DNA of 64,000 bases from Ophioderma brevispina (Eukaryota > Echinodermata > Ophiuroidea > Amphilepidida > Ophiodermatidae). The notes under the pieces were generated by a model, which did no database searches, had not been told where the DNA came from, and saw only the letters and a list, made by a program, of their open reading frames with translations. The first letter of the stretch is position 1, and each line of letters opens with the position of its first letter. Both the position numbers and the translations under genes were made by a program. Below are positions 45,993 through 57,750 of this stretch, one piece after another. The stretch is taken from contig JAMKCH010058417.1 in NCBI GenBank assembly GCA_023653785.1, forward strand, positions 1 through 64,000. Reading direction: 5' to 3'.

Positions 45993-47920
45993 CTTTTGTC
46001 AATACAAGAAGTCAGCGTGCGCTTCGACGACTGACCTGCAGAGTTAGGAACATAGACAGAGTCACCTACATGTCCATATTTACATGTTCATATTTATTTA
46101 CGAGTCCATCAACTTACAGGCACTGGACAATAGAACATGATATAATAAAATACACATATATTTTTATCTGTCTGTACATAAATAAAGTTTACTGCACGGG
46201 GACACTGCAAAACACAGAGCGTGTAATTAACGCAATGCCCTCATTCAAAAAAAAACTAATGGTATGGATGTCTAACATGGACCTGTATACCAAAGTAATT
46301 TTGAGATAATGGAAATAGCAGAACGAAAATGAAAGAATAAAAGAATAAACCCAAGCATGACCATGATGAATGAAATGTATCAAGATCATGAGAATAATAC
46401 TTTATAATGGGTAAATAGGTATGCAGGTATTCTAAGGCAAATAAAGTCACGAGGCAGGGGACACAACAAAGACAAGCAGACTAGGACAAGGAGGGGAGGG
46501 ATGACGTCAATGCTATCTAAAAGGGAAACAGGACAGCGATACAGAATATAAACATGATAAAAAAGTAGCACAAAACCCAATCTACCTGGTATGAACTGAC
46601 CTACCTTTAGTTACAAACAATCAAGCAAGTGTTGTTGTTGTTAATACGAGGAATAAGACCTGCAGTGAATCACATGGACATAATAGTCGGGAGACATCAT
46701 CATATGAGCGCATAGTTGAAGAATCCCCTGGGTATACCTTTTCACCCTTGGCCAGGTTGCGGATTAACTTTTAAAAACACATCAAATAAAGTTGTGAAAT
46801 ATCACAATTTTTCCCATCTCCTAATTTGCCAAAGGGCTGGACACAATGACCTATAATTTTGAGCAATAAAATTGCATTAGTACCTACTTTCACGTTTCTT
46901 TCCAACTTCATTCCAATTACCAACTCAACTGCTTTAGTTACAAGCAACTTATGCTCCAATTTTGGATTTTGGCAATAATAGGCACTCGGCATGCTTTTCA
47001 GTGATCTGCAGTGAGGAAAATTTACCCAAAGCACCTACACTCCCTATAGAGGCCCTGCATGTGACGTTGTCCATACCGATCAGTAACCGTCCCCTAAATA
47101 GTTTGACAAGTTCGAAGATTCCCAACACTATCATAAAATACTTCTTGATCAAAATATAAGTATTTTTAAAGCTACTTGTTAAGGAATTTGTGCAATTGTT
47201 GCAAGCTTTACAAAACTTGAAATCTGGTATTAAAATAATAAAGCAATTCGTGCCCTGCGAGGATTGCACCAGATCTACATCATGTATAGTACGTTCCCTA
47301 TGCCAATGTAAATGGCGCGAACTAATTGTTCCAATTTTGACCGCAAACCGTTACTGCGCCCGTGTTGAAACTGCCATTATTTTCTGAAACTTAGGCACCT
47401 AATACATTCAGAACAAGGCCTCTGGACTGTTCCCGGTTTATTCTTTGGAATGGGCACGAACACGCTTATTTTCCAATAGTACAAACAAGTGAGTTGGCGG
47501 ACGGTGTTTTCGCACCTACCGAAGTCAAAATTCCATATTAATAAAAAATATTAGAACTGCGCACTACTACTGTGTTAACACTTAAGTCACACTCGCCATA
47601 GCAACTACGAACATACTTACGGCGGTCAGGTAAGTACGTATATCCTGTTTCTAAAATTGAAAAAAAAAATGAAACCAGCGTTTGAAAATTCTCAAGACTG
47701 GAATAATACCGAAATGCAATGGTGGGAAAAAGGGATGCGGCCCATACGATTGCGTGTTGTTTACCTTTTCCGTATTTGCGAGCACCGAAGTACCCACAAA
47801 TCGCTATGATGTCAGAATGATTTAAACACCTTAACTATCGCCGTATTTTCGTAAACCAAATCTTAGAGATTGTGTCAAGATATATAAATAAATATAGATT
47901 CATTTTTTAAAAACAAGATG
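45993..47920. other. No gene seen
   Basis: Upstream flank of receptor locus B. Open frames of up to 111 codons overlap on both strands and show no domain. I see no repeat with defined ends. Confidence 0.4.
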
Positions 47921-47924
47921 GGCC

Positions 47925-48600
47925 TGTAACCCGCTGCAACAGTGTACTTTCCAATAGCGAGCGTTTAGATTTTAAAAGCGGTGACCAATGTCTGTTTGTC
48001 AAGTCTGTGTTTGTAACCGTCTCGATACGCTCAAGAGCCACTGATCTAGAGATCGGGGGGGGGGGGGGTGGGGGGGGGGGGGGTCGGACACGATCTGCTC
48101 GATTTGGGTATTTGGAATTTCCAAACGGTCATTAGAGAATTCTTACGTGTATTTTCTACGGCAGCCTCGGTCCCAGTGACATTGCAAAAATCACATTTAA
48201 AACCTTCGTTCAAAAGATCTTAATAACATCATGATAATTTAGAAAAAAATAATTGACGTCAGAATCCGTCGAGGTCAGTGGATTAACCTCATTGCAAACA
48301 GTGTAATTTCAAATAACGGTCATTTACGATTTAAATATTGGTGACCATCTTTAGCCTTAGTCAAGTCTTTGTCCGATGTGCGTAAGGGCGCCCTCCTACC
48401 GTGTACCGTTAAGTCTTTGATAAGGACTTGCGCTCAGGTTGCGCCGGATGTTGATGCCTATTTGAATTCGCCGTTGCTGTTAAGTTGGAATGTCCTACCC
48501 CCCCGGAAAAAGACTAGCACTGGGGTTACGCCGGATGTTGATGCAGATTTGATTTGAATTCACTGTTGCTGTTACGTTTGCATGTTTTACCCCCCCCCCT
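47925..48600. repeat. Degenerate direct repeats and poly-G tract
   Basis: 47925-48020 and 48283-48378 are diverged direct copies (shared AACAGTGTA, TTTTAAAAGCGGTGACCA or its variant, GTCAAGTCT). A G-run interrupted by a single T lies at 48056-48083. 48430-48598 contains two tandem units (TTGCGCCGGATGTTGATGC then GAATTC..TGTTGCTGTTA and a C-run) also found once at 13496-13600. Confidence 0.5.
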
Positions 48601-48808
48601 TTTCACGTGAGAAATATGCACAGTTGTGTTGGTCATTGTCTAGTAAACTACACCCGTGCTCAAAGGGGTGCATGCGTCATAAAAGAAGGGATTTTGGTAT
48701 TAGTTTTGGGGATCACGCGGGGATCCCTGATCCTAATTCAACGGCAGCCCTTGAAACTTGATATAGAGCGGGAGCATGGACCTAGGTCAAACATCATCGT
48801 TCATCCCC

Positions 48809-49813
48809 CACTACAGAAAAGGTTAACACCTCTCTGGTAGTTACTATGGACCTTCTATATCAATGATAGGTAGTTAGGACTCTCAAATTGTGGAGTCACT
48901 TTTTCAATAGGGCCAATTTCAGTTTACACAGGGTCAAACTTTTCAAATACTCCAATCATGTTGAAATGTATGCCATTATTGTCTGTCTAGTCATAAGGAT
49001 TCCAAAAATGTATAGTTTGCATCTATGATCATTGGTTTTGGAGTTATAGGGTAAAAATTGCTAAAATTATTTTTAAAAAGGGTCAATTTCCATTTGTACA
49101 GGAAGTTGCTCTAATTTTGGTAAAAAATGAAACAATTTGTTCATCTAACTTAATGTGTTAATAGTTTGTAACGTCTCCAATGCATAGTTATCATGTTATG
49201 TGACAAAATAGGTCATGGAGCAACATAATCCAATTGGTATTGACCTTCTTTGACCTTTGTCTCGGTAAGTACTACGTTTGTTTATAATGAATGTCGTCAA
49301 AGTAAACCACTATGGCTGTGGCCGTTGCAGATGGCTGTGGCCGTTTCGCAAGCAGTGAGGGCGTCCCAGTGAGGAAAATGAGTGAGGAATGAAAACTTCA
49401 TTTTTAAAATTCCCTAAATCGGGCAGCAGCTGTTTAATACAACAAAAACTCTACTTTTCTGGAGTCCTCTTTCCTCAGGCAATAATTTGCAAATATTTAA
49501 AATATTATCAGATAGAGTAACTTTCAATGTTGACCCCTTGTACAAATTGAGATTGTCCTTTTTGACCATTTTAGTACCCTATAACACCAAACCAATGGCC
49601 GTAAGTGGTATAAACTATACATTTTTGGAATCCTTATGATTATTCGGACAACATGGCATACTTTTCAACTTTGGTACATTTAAAATTTTTGACCCCTATG
49701 TAAACCTTAAATTGAAAAAAGTGACACCACAATTTGAGACTACTAAACTACCAGCAGTGACCTGGAGGGCCTATACTAATTACTAATGGTGTTAAACCTT
49801 TTCTTCTGTAGTG
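48809..49813. mobile_element. CACTA-ended long-TIR element
   Basis: The element starts CACTACAGAAAAGGTTAACA and its inverted end starts CACTACAGAAGAAAAGGTTT. Similarity continues for about 260 bases on both sides (CCAATTTCAGTTTACA or variant, AAGGATTCCAAAAATGTATA, GTTATAGGGTA). The 1005-bp unit has no transposase. CACTA ends are typical of the CMC/En-Spm superfamily, but I see no clear 2-3 bp target duplication. It abuts the transposase relic that follows and may interrupt it. Confidence 0.65.
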
Positions 49814-50575
49814 GCGGACGTCATAGGACTGGAAGGTCAGCGGAAAATATCCAAGCTGCCCATAAAATGCTCTTCAACAGCAGCGTCGACCGAATGCCTC
49901 AAGAATTACCTCTTGACGTAATGATCTTGGACTTTCAATCGGATCACGTGCCTTGGCTTAGAATGGCATCCGTATGAAAAAAACGGAGGCATAACCTTTT
50001 GGAAGTATACCATGCAAGGCGCACAGAGTTTTGTAAATGTCTGATTGGAAGACAACCTCGCTTTCTTGAAGACCTGTGCCTTTTGCCTAAATGGCCCAAT
50101 CAGCACCCACAATGTCAGGCAGTATGCCCCGCGCGGCAAAGGCCTCTTGACTTTGAGAGGAGGAACTCGACTCTAGAAAAAAACTTTTTTCGCCGGAACG
50201 TCAGTGGAGAACTCTATCTTGCAATGCTAAATGTCCACGTTGTCCCAGATCTTGAGGAAAAATTTGTGAAAGTTCGGCACCCAGCAAAATGGACAATTTA
50301 GGCATCTCTGTTGGGCTCAGAACGGTGCTCTTGCACAACGAACAGGAATGATGGCCTTAAACCATGAGGTAGAATGGCCCTAAGATACCACCAGACTTGA
50401 CCTTCTGGACTTCTTTGGGGCTATTTGAAGTCTCGCGTTTACAAAACTCCTCCGGCAAGTTTGGATGACCTTCAACAGAGAATTGTCCGTGAAGTGGATA
50501 TCCAAGCAGGACCGAGAGATGATTCAGCGGGCAGATGCTCAACAGAGCTCAGCAATGAGTAGGTGGACATGTTGA
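49814..50575 (+). pseudogene. Mariner-like (IS630 superfamily) transposase relic
   Basis: Plus-strand pieces in order, with frame changes. 49814-49975 has SAENIQAAHKMLFNSS, resembling the linker region after the helix-turn-helix. 50150-50260 has FFRRNVSGELYLAMLNVHVVPDLEE, matching the conserved V.GE.YLAML....P.L of mariner-type transposases. 50370-50480 has PPDLTF in one frame and YLKSRVYKTPPASLDDL split over others, matching the third catalytic region (SPDLTP.DFFLWGYLKS). The first two catalytic motifs are not clear. It is non-functional. A CACTA-ended element sits directly at its left edge, where the N-terminal region should be. Confidence 0.7.
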
Positions 50576-50599
50576 GAAAAAACAAGTGGGATCCAAGGG

Positions 50600-51190
50600 C
50601 TCGCCTTAGGGGCCCTAATGTGGTCCAGAGGCAAAGCCCCTTACGGGGTCCAGGGGCGGAGCCCCCCGGAGAGCTGTCGGGTTTTAGCATGTTTGAATGC
50701 CTTCAAGAGCTCTCAGTTATCTCATTATCTGAAGCAAATTAATTATCTTTTTTGGCCCCTGTGGGGGTTCAGGGGGCGAAGCCCTCGGAATCTCTCAGGT
50801 TTTAGCATGTGTGAGTACCTTCAGCGACTCTCAGATCAGTCTACCTCATTATCTCGAAGCAGATGAACTATACTGCCCCTGGAGGAGGTCCAGGGGGCTT
50901 AGAGGAGCCCCCGAAGCTCGAGGGTTTTAGCTTGTTTGAGTGTCTTCGGAGAGCTCAGTTATCCTCTTTATCATGAGCAATAAAACTATACTGTCCCTGG
51001 CGGGGTCCAGGGGGTGGAGCCCGGGAAGCTCTCGATTTTTAGAATGTTTGAGTGCATTGGGAGAGCTCTCATTATCTCATTATTATGAAGCAAATGGTCT
51101 ATACTTGCCACTGAAGGGGGTTCAGGGGGCGAAGCCCCCGGAAGCTCTCGAGTTTATTTTTCCCCAACGTCATTTCAGCGCCCCCTGAGG
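50600..51190. repeat. GC-rich tandem repeat, about 125 bp, five units
   Basis: Each unit contains GGGGTCCAGGGGGCGAAGCC (or close variants), CCCGGAAGCTCTC, TTTTAGCATGTTTGAGTGC, GAGAGCTCTCA, TTATCTCATTAT and GAAGCAAATGAACTATACT. The order is constant and unit divergence is moderate. The frames through it (50618-51188) are repeat-derived and show the same short phrases, so they are not genes. Confidence 0.75.
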
Positions 51191-51215
51191 TGGCGCCAGG
51201 GCACGTGCCCCCCCC

Positions 51216-51235
51216 AAAAAAAAAAAAAAAAAAAA
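51216..51235. other. Run of exactly 20 A, possible gap placeholder
   Basis: Same length as the runs at the four back-jumps, but here the flanks do not repeat each other, so the case rests on length alone. Confidence 0.4.
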
Positions 51236-51659
51236 GCTCCACCACTTTTTACCTTTATCGGTCCAACTCCCTCTGAGTGGAGCTGGATTTGCACCTGGAT
51301 AGAAATCACCTCGACCGGTTGAAGGAAACAGCAGTCCCTGTTCAAATCGTTTACTTCAATAGACCGTTTTTCACTTTTTAATATTTGTAGTTTGCTCGCG
51401 TAATTGTACATGCCTTTTTTTCGAATTGGTGCCCACCCCCTAATAATTACAAGGCGTATCAGGACCATTGGCGATCCTGTAAAGATTGGTAAACACAATT
51501 TTGAGTCGTCTTTGACAAAGACTACCTTTATAGAAGAGTAGTCTGATTACACCTGAGTTTGTGGTAACACTTTAAATGTTGGTAGATTCTGTTTGGGTTA
51601 AAACATGTAGGTCAGCCTTTTCAGTTGGCTTACCAAAAATCTGAAGTTGTGGATCAATT

Positions 51660-52530
51660 GGGAAGCCATTACAGTGTGGGTTGGTATGTCAAGGAAACAG
51701 TTCTGTTTTTCATTCAATAGGGACCAGATAGTCAGAAAATGATGGGGTGCAAATTTTCGGACTGCTGCCCCTTCCTCAAGGGGGGCAATGTTACTACAGG
51801 GAAAATTTTAAATCGAGTCAAATTGTATTTTAATGTACATTGACATGTTCGTCTCCTTATAAGGATTAGAAAAAATATATATTTGCCTAAGTTCCGACCT
51901 TTAGTTAAAGCGCTATAGCCCCATAATGGTATGCATCCAGGGGTAAAATTTACCCAATGCTCAGATTTTGTTGAAACTGGTGATAAGTTGTTTGTATTGT
52001 CTCACAGGATCCAAAAATGTATTATTTTACAGTGTGTGACATTTGGTTGGCTACTTACATAGCAAAATGTCGCAAGGGTCTACATGGTCTATGGGGGTCA
52101 CCAGAACTTTCCCTGGATGTCGCAATGGTGATATCAAAAAATCAATTAAAATGCATTTTCTGTTTCAGTATGACACAAGGAATCATTTGACACCGCTTTC
52201 AACAACATCGGAGCATTTACCCCCAGGATGACCTTGAACCATTACGGGGCTATACCGCTTTAACTAAAGGTTGGAACCTAGGCAAATATATATTTTTGTA
52301 ACCCTTATGAGGAGACGGACGCGTTAGTGTACATTAAAACACAATTTGACTCGATTTTAAATTTTTCACTGTACTAACATTTCCCCCCCCCCCTTGAAGA
52401 AGGGGGCATCAGTCCGAAAATTTGCACCCCATCATTTTCTGACAGTTCAGGTCTTATTGAAACCCAAACAGCAAACAAAATCAATTTTAGCATGAAAATC
52501 CTACGGGAATACAGACCAACCCACACTATG
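51660..52530. mobile_element. Large foldback palindrome (about 870 bp)
   Basis: The two halves are inverted copies nearly throughout. GTCAGAAAATGATGGGGTGC at 51732 pairs with the inverse ending at about 52445, and matching continues inward through TCGAGTCAAATTGT, ACCTTTAGTTAAAGC and TTGTTGAAA to a centre near 52090. Outward, it continues through GTGTGGGTTGGT to about 51669 and 52530. No protein is encoded. A second, broken copy of its central part flanks the Penelope-like element (55735-55914 and 59276-59590), so this is a repeated element and not a one-off inversion. Confidence 0.75.
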
Positions 52531-53130
52531 ACCTCAACGTTAGCTTTTTGGACTCATTTGAATTATTTTTTCCTTGCTAATTACGAATATGATCGTGAAA
52601 ATGCATTTTCTAAAACGACTGAAAACATTAATCCTGAGCGACTACAGAAGTAGCTGATAAGATTTAAATGCCAATATTGGTATACCAAAACCTCTAACTA
52701 CACGTAGCCCATTTGCACTACAATAATACCACATCATCTGGACACGGCTATTTAAGATAGGTGCTTGTGTTAAGCTTAAGGATTATCATTCCATGCTTTT
52801 CCTAGCACCCTCTTTGTTGTTTATGCTTACGATAGGTTTTCATGTTAGAACAATTTCTTTAATCAAAGTATGGCCAATATGTTGTTATTTCTGATTATTT
52901 ACGAGCAGAAAATCGTCACCTTTATACTTCAAGGATCGGTAATTCAGTAATATCGCATCGCCTTGTATAGTGTGAAGATTTCATTGAGTTATTATATGTC
53001 TGACGGAATAAAGCTCTATAATCCGTCATTGAAGTCTTGCCACTAAACTCGTTGTGTACAATATTACTTGGAGGTATAACCGCATTCGAACTGTCATTTT
53101 AGTCATTTGACACTTGGGAACTTTTTACCG
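52530..53130. other. No gene seen
   Basis: AT-rich spacer between the two foldback elements. No repeat or domain recognised. Confidence 0.4.
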
Positions 53131-53639
53131 GAAGTGTATGGCAAGTATTTTGCACAATGAAAGAGAAAACCTTGTTTTTCGCCGAAAAACCTGTTTTTTT
53201 CAACCAAAAAACCAGGTTTCTCGACCGATAAACTAGGTTTATCAAAAACCTAGCTTTTCGAATCGAAAAACCTGGTTTTTCGATTTGAAAAACCAGGTTT
53301 ATCAAATTTGATAAGCTAGGTTTTTGAAAAACCTAGTTTTTCGACCGAAAAACCAGGTTTCTCGACTGATAAACTAGGTTTATCAAAAACTTAGCTTTTC
53401 GAATCGAAAGACCGGGTTTTTCAAATCGAAAAACCTGGTTTTTCAAATCCGATAAGCAAAGTTTTGGAAAACCTGGTTTTTCGATCGAAAAACCAAGTTT
53501 ATCGGCCGATAAACTTGGTTTATCAAAAAACCTTGCTTTTCAGATTGAAAAACTTGGTTTTTCGATTTGAAAAACCAGGTTTTTCAGCGAAAATCCAGGT
53601 TTTTCTCTTTCATTGTGCAAAATACTTGCCATAGAAGTG
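53131..53639. mobile_element. Foldback element built of mini-palindromes, 6-bp target duplication
   Basis: GAAGTG at 53131-53136 and 53634-53639 flank a 497-bp unit. Both ends read TATGGCAAGTATTTTGCACA then ATGAAAGAGAAAA, a perfect TIR of 33 bp. The inside is almost entirely short palindromes of about 17-22 bp such as GAAAAACCAGGTTTTTC, GATAAACTAGGTTTATC and GATAAGCTAGG, repeated some 20 times with small changes and arranged so that the whole unit is also palindromic. No protein is encoded. It is non-autonomous and the superfamily is unknown. Confidence 0.8.
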
Positions 53640-54350
53640 AAAATTTTGGATACAAATGGAAGCAGAAGTCTATATCATTTTAAATCTTATAATATGAGAA
53701 TCTTATAACACAATCTTCCAAAGAATTCAATTTCAGTTAAAACCTCCTTTAACATCCTGCAACACCAATCTATCATGGCAAAATAAGTACCGATAATTGT
53801 GTACTTACTTGTGCTGGCATCGAAGCTGCACTGCATGCACTGCACCGTACTTGTTCAGGGTTGCTGGCTGTGATATTTATCGAAGTCAAAACCTTCTTGA
53901 TGCACTATTTGTGATGTATTTCAGTGTGTTAAAGAACAGTCTAGAGGTGATGCGGTACAGGCTAAAGACACGGAAAGACACGGTTGCTGATGAACAAGCC
54001 TGTGTAACTTTAAATACAATGTTTTAGATGAATGGAACGGTCTTTGTAGACTAAAGCAGTGCTAAATAATAAATCTCAACGTTCACAGTTGATTTGACAA
54101 CAGACCCAGCAGTCTTGATTAACGCATGCAGATTCTATTGTTTTACCGGAGGAAAAAACAAGTTGTAATCAAGCATACTCCTATTGATAAAAAATAGATT
54201 TCTGTTGCATAGCGACAAACGAAGAGATGGCAAACAACGAGATATAAACAAATTGTTACATATGAAAGGTGTTTTACTTAGTGTAAAAATGGGCAAACCG
54301 ACGTGAAATGCAACAATATACTAAATATCCTAAAATATATGAAACTGTTC
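53640..54350. other. No gene seen; dispersed repeat fragment
   Basis: 54110-54195 resembles 10975-11060. The 76-codon frame at 53797-54027 has no recognisable domain. Confidence 0.4.
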
Positions 54351-54359
54351 CACAAAATC

Positions 54360-55735
54360 ATCAATAAAGTCATATCATTTATTTGTCACTAAAACCAAAA
54401 TCAAATGCCAACTCTACCGCAACGATTTTTGTTTAATAATTATTGCTGGACCAACGAAAAGAAGGCTGTTTGCCAAAGTTATATATATTTATCACAGGCA
54501 CCTCGCCACATGTCAACTCGACCGCATCGATTATTATTTTCTTAAATACAATTACTGGAGCAAGCAAAAAAGTGTTTAACAAATCACCAATGAAGTCATA
54601 TCGCCTACCTGTCACGAAAATCTTGTCCCATGCCAACTTCACCGCCTTGATTTTTTATTTTGTTAAATTATAACTGAATCAGAGTAAAGACAACTATTTA
54701 ACAAATCATTAATAAAATTACACTTGTCACAAACAGCTCACCACATGTCAACTCGAGCGCATCGATATTAAAAAGGTTTTTGAACAAATCATCAATGAAG
54801 ACATATCGTCGGCCGCGTCACATAATGACGTATATGCAAAATACGCATTTCGAGAATAACGGCTTTGAAGATTTTGCCATTTTAATTTGCTCCATACGGT
54901 TAATTAAAACATTATATTTCAATTAAAACCTAGTGGAAATTTGCCAAAATAAGTTGAACTTCAAATATATTTAACTAATCAGCTTCCAATTTATTTAGAT
55001 ATGCGTAAAGATGATGTTAAATAAAATACGTCACTATGTGAAAATGACAAAATAGCAAATTCATCGCGTAAATAACAAATACGACTCGCAAATACGTCGT
55101 TATGTGACGTGTTTGTGCAAATACGCCACTATGTGAAAACGACAAAATACCAATTCTACCGTGAACTGCAAAATACGTCGCACAAATACCTCACTATGTG
55201 ACGCGGCGAATACGTCAAAATGCTGATACGATGCTATGGGCCTGCGCAGTATAGATTTTCGACAAATACGTCGTTATGTGATGCGGACGTTTTGTAAACA
55301 CGTCATAACTATTTAATTAATATTTTACTAATTAAGCCACTTTGAGGTTTAAACTTTGGTGAATATGTAGAATAGTGCAAAACAAACGTACATGCCAAAT
55401 TTCTCCAAAAAGTCCAAAATGTTGAATACGTCACTACGTGACGCGGCCGACGATATCTTCTATTTGTCATGAAAACCTTGTCGACATCATGGATTTTTAT
55501 TTTTTAAAGAAGTATAACTTGATCAATTTAAAGAACGTTGTTTCAACAAATCATCATTTAAATTATAATTTATTGTCTACTTGTTACAGACAACTCACCG
55601 CATGTTAACGCGAGCACATCGATTTTTGTATTTTAAATAAATATTATTGGATCAAGGAAAAGAAAGCTGTTTTAACAAATCATCGATAAAGCTATATCAT
55701 CTATTTGCCACATATCAAATCGCCACATATCAAAT
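54360..55735. repeat. Tandem repeat of about 120 bp, split by a TIR element
   Basis: About four units before 54803 and three after 55453 share ACAAATCATCAATAAAG or a variant, CATATCATCTA, TTGTCAC, CACATGTCAACTCGA, GCATCGATT and TTATTTT. Divergence between units is considerable. The open frames on opposite strands at 54433-54673 arise from the repeat. Confidence 0.65.
54803..55457. mobile_element. TIR element rich in CRE-like motifs
   Basis: ATATC at 54803-54807 and 55453-55457 bracket a 645-bp unit. The left end is GTCGGCCGCGTCACATAATG then ACGTAT. The inverted right end has GTCGGCCGCGTCACGTAGTG then ACGTATT. Inside, variants of AATACGTC..TATGTGA occur about eight times in both orientations. 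No transposase. It inserted into a unit of the surrounding tandem repeat. The exact target duplication (5 or 6 bp) is uncertain. Confidence 0.65.
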
Positions 55736-55914
55736 TGAAAAGGTATAGTTTGTCTTGGTTCTGACCTTTAGTTAAACAGGTACAGCCCTATTAAGGTTCA
55801 AGGTCATCCTGGGGGTAAATGTTACCCAGTGCTCCGATTTTGTTGAAAATGGTGTCAAATTGTTCGTCTTGCCATATTTTACAATATTTGGCATTTGGTT
55901 TTGTAATTAGTGGG
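55735..55914. mobile_element. Left remnant of the 51.7 kb foldback element
   Basis: Corresponds to about 51880-52045 (shared GACCTTTAGTTAAA, GGGGTAAA, GATTTTGTTGAAA, GACATTTGGTT or variant). It ends in TAGTGGG (55908-55914), the left copy of the target duplication of the Penelope-like element. Confidence 0.65.
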
Positions 55915-55925
55915 TTTTGTAATTA

Positions 55926-57043
55926 ATGAAGCATGTACTAACCAAGAATAATTTTACTTTTATGAATGACAATTACTTGCAGGTACATGGGACAGCGATG
56001 GGCAAGAGGATGGCGCCCTCGCTGGCTTGCCTTTTCATGTACAGTCTTGAAGAGCAGATGCTTGCTGTAGCACCGAGAGCCTCATCACATTTACTAACCA
56101 CATCAATTCCTTCCACAGAACCACTTCTGAATATTCTCACCAACAGGTACATTTCCTTGATGTCACCATCAAGAAAGCAGAAGGCACCCTCTCCACGGAT
56201 CTATATACCAAGCCTACAGACACTCATCAGTATCTTCATTCCTCTAGGTGCCACCCTCGCCACTGTAAGACTGGCATAGCTTACAGTCAGGCTCTTCGCC
56301 TTCGGCGCATATGTTCTAATGATTCTAGATTTTTATACCATTCCAGGAATTTGAAGAAACACCTAGTGGCCAGAGGACACAGCCCCAGCAGAGTTAAAAA
56401 AAACTCTGGTCTACAGCACTTGCAGAGAAACCAAGAAACCAGGATACGTCTTCCTCCCCTGCGCCGTATTGCTAACACTAACCATCATATTCTTCACACT
56501 TCAGATCGCCTTCGCCGTCCTGTTCCTGACACTCCCATCTTGGCCTACAGACGTCCGTGCAATCTACGTGACATGATTGTGAGGGCTTCAGTCCCGCCCA
56601 CTAACTGATACTTCTTCTCCTACACAGCAAGGTACTTTCAAGTGCACAGGTTCGAGATGTATCGTCTGTAAGGACCATATACAGGAGACCGACTCGTTCA
56701 CCAGTCATGCTACTGGTACCAACCAGTCATGCTACTGGTACTTCTAATGTCATTTATCTTATTTCTGGCAGTGTGTGGAGTCCAGTATGTTGGGGAAACT
56801 AAGACTCCTCACAAGAGATGCTTCTATGGCCATAGGTCCACAGTCAACACCAACAAGTTGGAAACACCGGTGGGTCAGCACTTCAACTTACCTAACCATA
56901 CTATTTCTGATATGACCTTACAGGGTATCGAATCTCTTGGCAACCGCTCCGACACTGTCCGTCTCAGCAGAGAGAAGGTGTGGATGAAGCGTCTACTCAC
57001 CATCCAGCCGCATGGTCACAACATCCAGGAAGGGAACGACTAG
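55926..57043 (+). pseudogene. RT/GIY-YIG polyprotein remnant of the Penelope-like element
   Basis: The first frame (55926-56279) gives LTKNNFTFMNDNYLQVHGTA then MGKRMAPSLACLFM, the Penelope RT core just before the catalytic YxDD. At about 56080 an internal deletion removes the YxDD region, and the text resumes in another frame as FLDVTIKKAEGTLSTDLYTK then PTDTHQYLH, CRHCKTGI-like and SQALRLRRICS. The linker (HTSDRLRRP) follows with frame changes. The last frame (56729-57043) is the GIY-YIG endonuclease: CGVQYVGETKTPHKRCFYGH, then PVGQHFNLPNH, with the YVGET-type core intact. The product could not reverse transcribe. It is a relic. Confidence 0.8.
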
Positions 57044-57750
57044 GTCCCTTATTTCACTAAATATGTAACCAACCCCTTTTTTCATCTTCTCTTTTTTTAG
57101 GTTTCTCTGTAATTTTTACCATGCTTAACATTTCATTATTCATGTTTTTTATCTAGGCTTTGATTTTCTTGTTCACTATATTTTATTATTGTTATTATTA
57201 TCATTATTGTTTTGATATATGATATTTTATGCTCTATTTTGTTATATGTTATATTATGCTTTGTTTTGTTATATGTTATATTATGCTTTGTTTTGTTATA
57301 TGTATTCCCATTCATTTTTCACTTTACCCCCCACCTTTTTGTTTTCTTTCAGGTTTCTCATTTCCAGTCTTCTTTGTCCCATCCTTTGATCATTATGTCT
57401 TCCCCTCTTTGCCACTCATCATCCCATTGTTCCCTTTCAGCTTTACCCTGTCCATGCCTCGCTGATCTCCTGGTCATTATCACCCATCCCCTTGTTCATT
57501 AACTCTTATTGTTCTTTTTCCAGCAGGCTCTCCTAGTCCCTTTGCCCATCACTCATCCGTCCTCCACTTCTCCATGCCCCGCTGACTTGGTTATCGTCAC
57601 ATATCTTTGTTCATTAATTCCCATTGTTCTCTTTTTCAGCTTTCTCTCCCAGTTCCTTTACCCATCACCCCTCCCTGAACAAGGTTACTGTCTTTTGTTC
57701 CTTGTTTGTATATATGGTTTGTCTTATTAATCAGGAGGAATTGTGGGCAC

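Noticed and set aside
54433..54673. Opposite-strand frames of 69 and 76 codons as genes
   Set aside because: They arise from units of the tandem repeat, where both strands happen to be open.
57212..57730. Overlapping hydrophobic frames as membrane proteins
   Set aside because: They are translations of T/C-rich low-complexity sequence in the 3' part of the Penelope-like element.
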